From JBDWFY01 sp965275915 (lineage in GTDB: Bacteria > Pseudomonadota > Alphaproteobacteria > Rhizobiales > Stappiaceae), in contig CBDHYI010000008.1 of assembly GCA_965275915.1 (NCBI GenBank), positions 186,001 through 250,000 on the forward strand: a stretch of DNA of 64,000 nt, written 5' to 3'. Below the pieces are notes generated by a model. The model saw nothing but the letters and a program-made list of their open reading frames with translations, was not told the DNA's origin and ran no database searches. Of the stretch, positions 1 through 8,582 are shown in pieces; positions within the stretch are counted from its first letter, which is position 1; each line of letters opens with the position of its first letter. A program made the position numbers and the translations under genes.

Positions 1-170
1 TCACAAATAAAGATCCGGAAAACGGGCCGCCAGGTCTCTAATCACGGACGCACGGCACCCAGTAAAACAGTTCGCGCTCTCTAGGAGGGACGGGCGCGCA
101 GAAAGTCTCCTGCAGGATGGCTCTTTTCAGGAAGATGTTTCGCGTAGGAAGATCAATAACAAACGGCAAG

Positions 171-617
171 ATGGTTATAATGAACGCAGCTCCCAAGACT
201 TTAAAAGTCGCTCCAGACATAGCAGGGCCGATTACCGGTGATGCAGATGATGAGACGCTGAAGTCCATCGCGGATATGGCAGATTATTTCGACGTCACTC
301 TGCGCACACTTCGTTTTTATGAAGAGAAAGGCTTACTGGCGCCGGTTCGAAAAGGCACAAGACGCTTCTACCGGCAACGTGATATTGACCGTATGCGTGT
401 GATTTTGCAGTCCAAGCGTATAGGATTGACGCTCGCGGAAATACGCCGAGTGATCGGGCTCCTGGAAGGGAACGCTCCCCGCGACGATCAATTGGCTGAA
501 TTGCGGACGATTTGTTCCTCACAAACGGATTTGCTCAGAGAGCAGTTCGAGCAGGTTCGTCAACAGCTTGAGGAAGTCGAGCAGGTTGTTTCGCAACTCA
601 AGGCTATGGACAGCTGA
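171..617 (+). CDS. MerR family transcriptional regulator
   Basis: This is a DNA-binding regulator with a MerR-type winged helix. The conserved start of the domain, SIADMADYFDVTLRTLRFYE, is followed by EKGLL, a basic wing (KGTRRFYRQRDIDRM) and a C-terminal coiled coil (about residues 100-145) that would dimerise it. No metal-binding cysteine pair is visible in the C-terminal part, so a metal or redox signal is not suggested. About 30 poorly conserved residues precede the domain. An earlier ATG at 117 is possible, but its purine stretch lies too close to it; ATG 171 or 180 gives a more usual length. It converges with carA across a shared hairpin. Family is clear; effector and target are unknown. 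Confidence 0.85.
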   Translation: MVIMNAAPKTLKVAPDIAGPITGDADDETLKSIADMADYFDVTLRTLRFYEEKGLLAPVRKGTRRFYRQRDIDRMRVILQSKRIGLTLAEIRRVIGLLEGNAPRDDQLAELRTICSSQTDLLREQFEQVRQQLEEVEQVVSQLKAMDS

Positions 618-644
618 CCAAGCGCCAGCCTGTTACAAGAAAAG

Positions 645-673
645 GGCCGGAGCGCATCGCTCCGGCCTTTTTT
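645..673. terminator. bidirectional intrinsic terminator between MerR gene and carA
   Basis: A GC-rich stem (GGCCGGAGC / GCTCCGGCC with a five-base loop) is followed by a run of six T on the plus strand and preceded by an A run, so it can end transcription from both convergent genes. Confidence 0.8.
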
Positions 674-693
674 GTTTCGCTTGTCAGGCCTGA

Positions 694-1914
694 TCAGCCT
701 GCCTGATCCATCTTCGGGAATTCTTCGATGAGCGGCAAATTCTTTCTCTCGCGCATCAGGTTTGTAAAACGTCTGAACAGATAATGGCTGTCCCGCGGGC
801 CGGGCGATGCCTCGGGGTGGTATTGTACGGAAAAAACCGGTTTGTCTTTGACCCTCAGGCCGCAATTGGATTGATCGAACAGCGAAATGTGCGTTTCCTG
901 GACATTCTCCGGCAGAGATGAGCTGTCGACCGCAAACCCATGATTCATTGACGTAATTTCGACTTTCCCCGTTGTGTTGTCTCGTACGGGGTGATTGGCG
1001 CCGTGATGGCCCTGATGCATTTTGATCGTGCGCGCACCCAGGGCCAAAGCCAACATCTGATGGCCCAGGCAAATGCCGAAAACCGGTATATTGGCATCTA
1101 TAACGGCCCGTATCGCATTGACCGCATAATCACCCGTTGCCGCCGGATCGCCCGGACCGTTCGAAAGAAACACGCCGTCCGGATTAAGGGCGAGAATGTC
1201 TTCGCCGTTGGCGTTGGCGGGCAGAACGGAGACGCGACAGTCCGCATCGGTGAGCAGACGCAGGATGTTGCGTTTGACGCCGAAATCAAGCGCAACAACA
1301 TGGAATTGTCCGTCTTCCTTTGCACCATATCCGTCCGAAAGCGACCAGGCGGTCTGCGTCCAGTCGAAGGGTTTTTCCGATGTTACCTCTTTCGCGAGGT
1401 CGAGGCCTTCAAGGTCCGGTACCGCCGCCGCCTGCCGTTTGAGTGCGTCAAGATCAAACTCACCGTCGGCGTTGTGGGCAATGACCGCGTTCTGCATGCC
1501 GTTGTTGCGAATCAAAGCGGTCAAAGCACGGGTATCCACATTCGATATTCCGATAATTCCGCGCCTTTTCAGCCATTCATCGAGATGCCCGGTGGCCCGG
1601 AAATTCGATGGTGTGGTAACGTCAGCACGAAACACGGCACCGCGAACGCCGGCCCGGTTGGAGAGGTCGACAGTTTCGACATCCTCCTCATTGGTTCCCA
1701 CATTACCGATATGGGGAAAGGTGAACGTGATTATCTGTCCGGCATAAGAGGGATCAGTGAGAATTTCCTCATACCCCGTAATCGCGGTGTTAAAGCAAAC
1801 TTCGCCTTCCGCAACGCCGGAGGCGCCAAGGCCCTGTCCTTTGATGACTGTCCCGTCCGCCAAAACAAGCGCGGCTGTGAGTGTCGGCGCGGACCATCCG
1901 TCAGCGTTCGTCAT
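694..1914 (-). CDS. carA: carbamoyl-phosphate synthase small subunit
   Basis: This is the glutaminase subunit of carbamoyl-phosphate synthetase. It releases ammonia from glutamine and passes it to CarB for arginine and pyrimidine synthesis. The N-terminal CPSase domain (LADGTVIKGQGLGASG, FNTAITGYEEILTDPSYAGQ) fills roughly the first half. The class I amidotransferase domain follows, with nucleophile Cys in FGICLGHQ (near residue 285) and the His/Glu pair in QYHPEASPGP. Length of about 406 residues is normal. The frame opens upstream to 1959, but the ATG at 1914 (MTNADGW) fits family starts best. carB is not in the window. The gene is divergent from the GatB/YqeY gene, an order common in Alphaproteobacteria. 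Confidence 0.97.
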   Translation of the reverse strand: MTNADGWSAPTLTAALVLADGTVIKGQGLGASGVAEGEVCFNTAITGYEEILTDPSYAGQIITFTFPHIGNVGTNEEDVETVDLSNRAGVRGAVFRADVTTPSNFRATGHLDEWLKRRGIIGISNVDTRALTALIRNNGMQNAVIAHNADGEFDLDALKRQAAAVPDLEGLDLAKEVTSEKPFDWTQTAWSLSDGYGAKEDGQFHVVALDFGVKRNILRLLTDADCRVSVLPANANGEDILALNPDGVFLSNGPGDPAATGDYAVNAIRAVIDANIPVFGICLGHQMLALALGARTIKMHQGHHGANHPVRDNTTGKVEITSMNHGFAVDSSSLPENVQETHISLFDQSNCGLRVKDKPVFSVQYHPEASPGPRDSHYLFRRFTNLMRERKNLPLIEEFPKMDQAG

Positions 1915-2272
1915 GTCTTGCATTCTCAATCCGGTTGATGACATCATGCAGTTCCACACCGACTCAGCGGCCTCTGATTCTCAGGCCGAACGGAACGGTG
2001 CATACAGGCTCCTGAGACTAGGAGATCGGATGGCTTTGGTCAATATACGAAGCTGTTCAATTTGTGCTGAAAAATCAAAAGCTTGTAGAAATATGCTGTT
2101 GCGTGAATGTGTCGCGGACGATATCATTCCGCTGGTCGCGGTTTGTTGACAATACCGTGTAGCTGATTGAAAAAGCATCAGTCGTGACAAAATAGTAAAA
2201 CAAATTGTGGGGAAACGATTGTTTTGCGGAGACCAATGACCATCGACAAAATTGTCAGTAAGGGTGCGATAT

Positions 2273-2728
2273 ATGCGTGAGCATATTCATGCCGAGCTCA
2301 AAGCCGCAATAAAGAACAAGCAAAAACGAAAAACTGCGATGCTGCGGCTGATTCTAACCGCCCTTGACGATCGGGTGCTCGCGGCGCGCAAGCAAGGCAA
2401 GGACGGCATTTCCGATCAGGAAATCAAGGAAATGCTGCACAAGATGGTCAGCCAGCGGGAAGAGTCTGCCCGCGCCTATGACGAGGCCGGTCAGATCGAT
2501 CTGGCTGAGCAGGAACGCGAAGAAATTGAAGTGATTACCGCTCTGATGCCAAAACAACTGGATTCCGAGCAGATTCATTCCGCCTGCAAGAACGTGATTG
2601 ACGAACTGGGTGCCGAAGGGCTGCGGGATATGGGAAAGGCCATGAATGCGCTCAAACAGCGCTATGCGGGGCGGATGGATTTCGGGCGCGCCAGCGGTGT
2701 GGTCAGGGATATGCTTCGCTGCGACTGA
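2273..2728 (+). CDS. GatB/YqeY domain-containing protein
   Basis: This small soluble protein (about 151 residues) is homologous to the C-terminal tRNA-binding tail of the amidotransferase subunit GatB. Recognisable stretches are HAELKAAIKNKQKRKTAMLRL near the N-terminus, the KMVSQREESARAYDEAGQ helix, and the terminal DFGRASGVVRDML. The family is widespread, but its exact role is not settled; a part in tRNA-dependent amidation is usually inferred from homology. ATG 2273 is preceded by AAGGGTG at good spacing, so I prefer it to the in-frame ATG at 2252. It lies upstream of dnaG, as in many alphaproteobacteria. Confidence 0.93.
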   Translation: MREHIHAELKAAIKNKQKRKTAMLRLILTALDDRVLAARKQGKDGISDQEIKEMLHKMVSQREESARAYDEAGQIDLAEQEREEIEVITALMPKQLDSEQIHSACKNVIDELGAEGLRDMGKAMNALKQRYAGRMDFGRASGVVRDMLRCD

Positions 2729-2943
2729 CGGCGGAAGCGATCTATTCAGGGAAATGATACTGACGGGGATGGAGTGCAGCCGGAGTCGGTCACCCATCTC
2801 CTTCTTGCCGTCATGTGCAGAGGCGGGCTTGTCGCGCACGTTGCTGTCGCCCTATTATCTGCCCGGTCAAAGTCAACGTCTGCCGTCAGACTGAAATCGA
2901 CTTTGTCAGGTGCCCCTTCGTTCGTCGGATTGTTCTTTTCATC

Positions 2944-4911
2944 ATGCGCTTTTCGCCTTCGTTTCTTGAAGAAATCCGGTCCCGCTTAAATCTGTCGGAT
3001 ATTGTCGCGCGTCATGTTACGTGGGATCGGCGAAAGACGCAGCCAAGCAAACAGGACTATTGGGCCTGCTGCCCCTTTCATCAGGAGAAAACGCCCAGTT
3101 TCCACGTCGACGACCGCCGCCAGAGGTACAAATGCTTCAGTTGCGGTGCGTCAGGAGACCATTTTCGTTTTCTGACGGACAAGGAAGGGCTGACATTTCC
3201 CGAGGCGGTCGAACAACTGGCCTCACAGGCAGGCCTTGCGCTGCCGGCTCCCGACCCGCAGTTTCAGGCCCGGGAGAAAAAACGGGCCGGCCTTGTCGAA
3301 ATCTGCGAGATGGCCTGCCGCTATTTTGAAGCCGAGTTGAAACTGCCGGGCGGCTCAGCGGCGCGTGCCTATCTGGACACTCGCGGTTTGACGAAAGAAA
3401 CGCTCGCGGAATTCAGATTTGGCTTCGCTCCCAACAGCCGTGACGGGCTGAAGCGTCATCTGGCGGGAAAGGGCGTCGATGAAGAGGCGATGCTGGAAGC
3501 CGGCCTGATCGGCCGACCTGACGATGGCAGACCAAGCTACGACCGGTTTCGGAATCGCATCATCATTCCCATTCAGGACGACAAGGGTCGGGTCGTTGCC
3601 TTCGGCGGCCGGGCACTGGACCCCGAGGGTCAGCCCAAGTATCTGAATTCTCCCGAAACACCGCTTTTCCACAAGCGGCATATGCTGTTCAACATTCACC
3701 GCGCCCGCCAGCCGGCATTCGATAATCAGGCAGCGATTGTTGTTGAAGGCTATATGGATGCGATTGCGATCTGGCAGGCCGGCATCAAACATGTCGTTGC
3801 GGCGCTGGGTACCGCTTTCACCGAAGAACAGATCGCCCGCATGTGGCGCCTGGCGCCTGAACCGATTGTCTGTTTCGATGGCGATGCCGCCGGAACAAGC
3901 GCCGCACACCGGGCCGTCGATCGCATTTTGCCGGTCCTGAAAAGCGGCTATTCGTTCGGCTTCGTTTTTCTGCCTGCAGGCAAGGACCCCGATGACCTGA
4001 TTCAGTCCGGCGGACAGCAGGGGCTGCTGGCTGAGATCGCCAAATCCGTCGCGCTTTCAGATGTCCTCTGGGACCGTGAGACCGCGAATGCTCGCGTGGA
4101 CACACCGGAGCGGAAAGCGGCGCTTGAAAAGACCCTTGATGATCTGATTTTTCAGATCAAGGATGACAGGGTTCGCCGGCGTTATCAGCTTGCGATCCGG
4201 CTGCGGCTGTCGAATTTCTTCTGGGAGAGGGATCGGACCAGCCGGCGTCCTGGCGGAAAGACTTTCGAAAAGCCGTCCGACGATCCCGGCGGAAAGCGTG
4301 TTGAAGCCCCGTCCAGCGAGCTGTTTGGTCTGGAACGCACGATCTGTGCGCTGTTCGTCAAGAATATTGAGTTTCTGGACCGGCATATCGAGCGGATTGC
4401 GCATGTCCAATTTGCCGATGAACTTCATCAGCGCTTCAAAGTGGAACTGTGCCGGATTGCAACGGAGTTATCCGGAGATCAGGTGGTCAGTTTTTTCGAT
4501 CGGCTCGACAGCCGTTTTTATCTGATCCTGGGAGAGGTTCTGGGTGAAAGCGATGACAGGGTGCGCGAAGAAAAGAACGGCCGGCGAGACCGTTTTTCGC
4601 ACCTGCTGCAACGTTTGCCGGTTTTGGCCTGCGAACCCGGCGATGATTTTGTAGAAACTCTTTTCCTGCATTTTCTCGACAAGCTGGAGCTGCGCAGTCT
4701 CGAGCAGGAGGTGGAGGACGAACTGGCTGCCGACGGCAGCAATATGCGGCAGGAAGACTGGCTCCGTATTCAGGCTTTGTCACAGGAAGTTGCGCGGCGG
4801 CGGGAAGATTATCAGCAGCGGGAGCATGATCTGGCCGAACAAGCCAAACAAATTCGCAGCGCGTTTGCTGTCCACGAAAAACGCGGTGCGTTGCTTCAGG
4901 GCAATGTCTGA
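2944..4911 (+). CDS. dnaG: DNA primase
   Basis: This primase makes the RNA primers for replication. The CHC2 zinc ribbon is visible near residues 40-65 (CCPFHQEKTPSF, then YKCFSCGASGD). The catalytic core includes the RNAP-basic region (YDRFRNRIIIPIQDDKGRVVAFGGRAL). The TOPRIM domain follows, with IVVEGYMDAIAIW and the metal-binding CFDGDAAGTS. The C-terminal third (about 450-655) is the variable helicase-interaction domain, rich in charged residues. The open frame extends upstream to 2815, but that part is not conserved in style; MRFSPSFLEEIRSRLNLSDIV at ATG 2944 is the canonical N-terminus. The gene sits in the macromolecular-synthesis order dnaG-rpoD. Confidence 0.97.
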   Translation: MRFSPSFLEEIRSRLNLSDIVARHVTWDRRKTQPSKQDYWACCPFHQEKTPSFHVDDRRQRYKCFSCGASGDHFRFLTDKEGLTFPEAVEQLASQAGLALPAPDPQFQAREKKRAGLVEICEMACRYFEAELKLPGGSAARAYLDTRGLTKETLAEFRFGFAPNSRDGLKRHLAGKGVDEEAMLEAGLIGRPDDGRPSYDRFRNRIIIPIQDDKGRVVAFGGRALDPEGQPKYLNSPETPLFHKRHMLFNIHRARQPAFDNQAAIVVEGYMDAIAIWQAGIKHVVAALGTAFTEEQIARMWRLAPEPIVCFDGDAAGTSAAHRAVDRILPVLKSGYSFGFVFLPAGKDPDDLIQSGGQQGLLAEIAKSVALSDVLWDRETANARVDTPERKAALEKTLDDLIFQIKDDRVRRRYQLAIRLRLSNFFWERDRTSRRPGGKTFEKPSDDPGGKRVEAPSSELFGLERTICALFVKNIEFLDRHIERIAHVQFADELHQRFKVELCRIATELSGDQVVSFFDRLDSRFYLILGEVLGESDDRVREEKNGRRDRFSHLLQRLPVLACEPGDDFVETLFLHFLDKLELRSLEQEVEDELAADGSNMRQEDWLRIQALSQEVARRREDYQQREHDLAEQAKQIRSAFAVHEKRGALLQGNV

Positions 4912-5405
4912 ACGGCAAAATGCACTTTGTGCCGATCTGTTGCATTAATGTCCGTAAGGGCCATGAGTCGCGCTTGATACATCTCCTTACCGCCCGGCTC
5001 AGCGATGGAGATGCATGCATGTGCTGTTGATTTATGTATATTTTTGCTTGACCGGTCGAAATTGAGCTTGCGAATCGCTGAAAGCAGGCTAAATACAAGC
5101 TTTAATGCAGCAAACAGCGCCCCGTGATGGCGATACGAACAAACGAGTGCTGCCCAAACCCCTATAATTGTTGGCCGCTCTTAACCGCGGACAGGATCGG
5201 CGTGGGTTTACATACTGACCGATGCGACAGCGCGCAGGCAGGCGCCGGCGGGTCTGCGGATACGAAGTTAATCGGGACTTAAGACACTGGCGCGTATTAC
5301 GTCAAAGAAAGAAAAACGGGTGGACCCGGCTGGAGTCCGCCACATATTCGATATGTATAAATTGTGCATGACGCCGGCTGATACCGGCGGTTCTGGAGAC
5401 ATGGC
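4912..5405 (+). promoter_or_regulatory. dnaG-rpoD intergenic region, probable rpoD promoter zone
   Basis: This 494-base stretch has no credible gene. It contains a perfect TATAAT at 5163-5168, but I see no convincing -35 hexamer 16-18 bases upstream. Near its end an imperfect GC-rich hairpin (around 5320-5345) precedes the rpoD ribosome-binding site (GGAGA). A housekeeping and possibly a heat-shock promoter for rpoD are expected here from family knowledge; I cannot place them exactly. Confidence 0.4.
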
Positions 5406-7487
5406 ATGGTGACAAAGGCGACCCAGGCGGAAGAAACCCAAGAGGCGACGGCGGAAGGTCAGGATGGTCCGCTGCTTGATTTATCCGATGCTGCCGTAAA
5501 AAAGATGATAAAGGCCGCCAAGAAACGCGGCTACGTGACATATGAAGAGCTGAATACCGTTCTTCCTTCGGCCCAGGTCAGTTCCGAACAGATCGAAGAC
5601 GTCATGTCGATGTTGTCCGACATGGGCATCAATGTGATTGATCAGGAAGAAGCCGAAGACGACTCCGAGGGCGGTGACCTTGTCGAGGTGTCGACGGCGA
5701 GCACGGCAGTCGCGAAAACCTCGACAACCAAAGAGCCAGCGGACCGGACCGATGATCCGGTGCGAATGTATCTGCGCGAAATGGGCTCCGTCGAGCTGCT
5801 TTCCCGGGAAGGCGAGATCGCAATTGCCAAACGGATCGAGGCCGGCCGCGAAGCGATGATTGCGGGTCTTTGCGAGAGCCCGCTGACATTCCAGGCGATC
5901 ATTATCTGGCGCGATGAATTGAACGAGGGCAGCGTCCTTTTGCGGGACATTATCGATCTGGAAGCGACCTACGCCGACCCTGAAAGCAAGGCCGAAGCCG
6001 AAGGCCTGGGCGGTGACGGCGAGAACGACGACAATGCAGACGGAGAAACGGCGTCTGTGGTGGCCGCGCCGGTCGCTCCTGCGCCGGTTGTGGTCAAGCC
6101 CGCAGAGACAAAGGAAACCCCGGCGGGACTGGGCGATAATGACAATGAAGGCCAACCCGCCTCCGGCGAAACCGAAGGGGAGGGGGAAGACGAGGACGAT
6201 TCCGACGAGTATGAGGCGAATATGTCGCTCTCCGCGATGGAAGCGGAGCTCAAGCCTAAAGTCCTTGAAACCTTTGACCGGATTGCTGACGAATACAAAA
6301 AGCTGCGGCGTCTGCAGGATCAGCTTGTCGAAAACAAGCTCGCCAACAAGACGTTGTCGCCGTCCCAGGAGCGCCGCTACAAAAAGCTCAAGGAAGAAAT
6401 CGTCATTGACGTTAAGAGCCTGTCGCTCAATCAAAACCGGATTGATGCGCTCGTTGCCCAGCTTTATGACATCAACAAACGGTTGATGGGGTATGAGGGA
6501 CGCCTGCTTCGGCTGTCGGAGTCTTACGGGGTCGATCGGGGCGACTTTCTGAAGCAGTATCAGCGCGCTGAGCTGGATCCGAACTGGATCCGGAAGGTGG
6601 CCAGCCTGTCATCCCGCGGCTGGAAGAATTTTGTCGCCACCGAAAAAGAAACGATCCGCGAACTGCGGCAGGAAATCCAGACCCTGGCGACGGAAACGGG
6701 GCTCGAAATCACCGAGTTTCGGAAAATTGTTTCGATGGTGCAAAAGGGCGAAAAAGAGGCCCGGATTGCCAAGAAGGAAATGGTCGAGGCGAACCTGCGT
6801 CTGGTGATTTCCATTGCCAAAAAATACACCAACCGCGGCTTGCAGTTCCTGGATCTCATTCAGGAAGGCAATATCGGACTGATGAAGGCGGTCGATAAGT
6901 TCGAATACCGGCGTGGTTACAAGTTTTCGACCTACGCGACCTGGTGGATCCGGCAGGCCATCACACGCTCGATCGCCGACCAGGCCCGCACGATCCGCAT
7001 TCCGGTTCACATGATTGAGACGATCAACAAGATCGTTCGCACATCGCGGCAGATGTTGCATGAAATCGGCCGGGAACCGACACCGGAGGAGTTGGCGGAA
7101 AAACTCCAGATGCCGCTTGAGAAAGTGCGCAAGGTCCTGAAAATCGCCAAGGAACCGATCTCCCTTGAAACGCCGATTGGCGATGAAGAAGACAGTCATC
7201 TGGGCGATTTCATCGAGGACAAGAATGCGATTCTGCCGATTGACGCGGCCATTCAGTCCAACCTGCGCGAGACCACGACGCGCGTCCTTGCCTCGCTCAC
7301 GGCCCGTGAAGAACGCGTTTTAAGGATGCGGTTCGGAATCGGCATGAATACCGATCACACTCTGGAAGAGGTCGGGCAGCAGTTTTCCGTGACGCGTGAA
7401 CGCATTCGCCAGATCGAAGCCAAAGCGCTCAGGAAATTGAAGCATCCCTCACGCAGTCGCAAGTTGCGCAGTTTTCTTGACAGCTAG
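5406..7487 (+). CDS. rpoD: RNA polymerase primary sigma factor RpoD
   Basis: This is the housekeeping sigma-70 factor. Region 1.1 lies at about residues 20-80 (DAAVKKMIKAAKKRGYVTYE). Region 1.2 follows (DPVRMYLREMGSVELLSREG). A long acidic, proline/alanine-containing segment (about 190-275) sits in the non-conserved region. Region 2 begins with RLVISIAKKYTNRGLQFLDL and includes the DNA-melting motif YKFSTYATWWIRQAITRSI. Regions 3 and 4 end with the -35-binding helix VTRERIRQIEAKALRKLKHP. Its 693 residues are usual for alphaproteobacterial RpoD. The start has GGAGA eight bases upstream; the nearby ATG at 5401 runs into a stop at once. A strong terminator follows. Confidence 0.98.
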   Translation: MVTKATQAEETQEATAEGQDGPLLDLSDAAVKKMIKAAKKRGYVTYEELNTVLPSAQVSSEQIEDVMSMLSDMGINVIDQEEAEDDSEGGDLVEVSTASTAVAKTSTTKEPADRTDDPVRMYLREMGSVELLSREGEIAIAKRIEAGREAMIAGLCESPLTFQAIIIWRDELNEGSVLLRDIIDLEATYADPESKAEAEGLGGDGENDDNADGETASVVAAPVAPAPVVVKPAETKETPAGLGDNDNEGQPASGETEGEGEDEDDSDEYEANMSLSAMEAELKPKVLETFDRIADEYKKLRRLQDQLVENKLANKTLSPSQERRYKKLKEEIVIDVKSLSLNQNRIDALVAQLYDINKRLMGYEGRLLRLSESYGVDRGDFLKQYQRAELDPNWIRKVASLSSRGWKNFVATEKETIRELRQEIQTLATETGLEITEFRKIVSMVQKGEKEARIAKKEMVEANLRLVISIAKKYTNRGLQFLDLIQEGNIGLMKAVDKFEYRRGYKFSTYATWWIRQAITRSIADQARTIRIPVHMIETINKIVRTSRQMLHEIGREPTPEELAEKLQMPLEKVRKVLKIAKEPISLETPIGDEEDSHLGDFIEDKNAILPIDAAIQSNLRETTTRVLASLTAREERVLRMRFGIGMNTDHTLEEVGQQFSVTRERIRQIEAKALRKLKHPSRSRKLRSFLDS

Positions 7488-7575
7488 AGGCTGCGGTAAC
7501 CATTGACCCGATGTGCCGGTTTATCCGGATTTGTTCAGGATCAGCCTGAACGGCTTAACGGACATCAAACGAATG

Positions 7576-7603
7576 AAACCGGGCTCCTCAGCCCGGTTTT
7601 TTA
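7576..7603 (+). terminator. rpoD intrinsic terminator
   Basis: A perfect eight-base stem (ACCGGGCT / AGCCCGGT, loop CCTC) is followed directly by a run of six T, about 90 bases after the rpoD stop. Confidence 0.9.
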
Positions 7604-7632
7604 TTGCACCGACGCATCCCGCCTTCCGGTCT

Positions 7633-7902
7633 TAGGCTCAGGACCCATTAATTTCATGCAATTCTGTTTTGAAAGAAGTGTTCGAATGGAGAGAACCAGG
7701 GAGAAGCGAAGGTTGGATACCTTTGCGAGCTCTGGTTTTCTTCAGGCGGACACTTCTTTCAAAACCCGAAGGGCGAGGCATATTGTGTTCCTGACTGCGC
7801 CCACAAAGACTTGAAAACCGGATGGTTTCCTGCGCCTTTCCGCCTTGTCAAAAACAAAATCTGCTCTCGCAGAATGGATGAAATTAATAGGTCCTGAGCC
7901 TA
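7633..7902. mobile_element. MITE-like palindromic repeat, copy 1 (complete, 270 bp)
   Basis: The element has near-perfect terminal inverted repeats of about 25 bases, TAGGCTCAGGACC(C/T)ATTAATTTCAT at the left and its complement at the right. An internal pair of perfect 16-base arms (GTTTTGAAAGAAGTGT at 7666-7681, complement at 7750-7765) makes the left half fold into a long hairpin. No transposase is encoded; the open frames inside and across it are not gene-like. A second complete copy lies at 17868-18136, a left-half copy at 9729-9832 and a possible right-end remnant at 20713-20732. It sits between the rpoD terminator and the DUF3302 gene. TA at both outer ends may be a target duplication. 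I cannot assign it to a named family. Confidence 0.8.
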
Positions 7903-8114
7903 GTCGTTGAAAGACGATGCCGACAACGCATCCCGGTGATTTTGCCGTTGGTGTGTTACTGGAACACAATCGTCGCACATTGATTTGGAAAAGCACGCTT
8001 TTTAGGCAAATTATTTTGTGATCGGTAGCGCATTGGCTATCATCGGTGTAGCGTTTTAAGCGTATTGGATATCCGTGGTTGTCCATGTGCAATTGACATG
8101 AGGAAACGGTCGAC

Positions 8115-8513
8115 GTGACATCGGAAACCGACTTCCGTCTTATTGGCGGCCCGCTCGATCAGTATGACTATCTGACTTTTGTCATAGGCGTTGCGGCCCT
8201 GATCGCCTTTTTCTCGATCTTCATTTTTATCATTACACTGCCGGGCAAAGTCGCGCTGCGGCGCAATCATCCCCATGCGGAATCGGTCAAACTGATGGGA
8301 CTCATGGGCTTTCTGGCGGTCGTGCCTTGGATTCATGCTTTCATGTGGGCCTTTCACGACTCTCTTACGATCGATGTGCGCCGGTTCCCCAAAGCGGAAA
8401 AGAAGGCAATTGAGGACGAAATCCGCCGCCTCCGGGGTGATGAAGACGTGGTGTCGGAACTTGAGATTGTCGACGACAAGGCACCGGAAGGTGGAGGCGA
8501 TGCAAAGACCTGA
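8115..8513 (+). CDS. DUF3302 inner-membrane protein (YibI/YiaW type)
   Basis: A 132-residue membrane protein with two hydrophobic segments at about residues 18-42 and 58-80 and a charged C-terminal tail (KAEKKAIEDEIRRLRGDED). Sequence and position match the DUF3302 family, whose E. coli members YibI and YiaW are encoded just upstream of HlyD-like proteins, as here. Its biochemical role is not known; a link to assembly of the adjacent membrane-fusion protein is an inference from that pairing. Translation appears to start at GTG 8115, preceded by AGGAAAC. It is the first gene of the DUF3302-HlyD-outer membrane factor set. Confidence 0.85.
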   Translation: MTSETDFRLIGGPLDQYDYLTFVIGVAALIAFFSIFIFIITLPGKVALRRNHPHAESVKLMGLMGFLAVVPWIHAFMWAFHDSLTIDVRRFPKAEKKAIEDEIRRLRGDEDVVSELEIVDDKAPEGGGDAKT

Positions 8514-8582
8514 TCCGATGTCTTTTTGCAGGCGACCCGGCGCGGGATGTGCTGATTTCAATTCACTTGCGATGGAACGCCC

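Noticed and set aside
991..1938. A 315-codon plus-strand frame across carA
   Set aside because: Antisense to carA, no ribosome-binding site, no recognisable family.
5163..5168. TATAAT hexamer taken as the rpoD promoter
   Set aside because: No -35 element at the right distance; kept only as part of a region-level entry.
7503..8092. Open frames overlapping MITE-like copy 1
   Set aside because: They cross the repeat ends, are not shared in frame by copy 2 and have no start signals.
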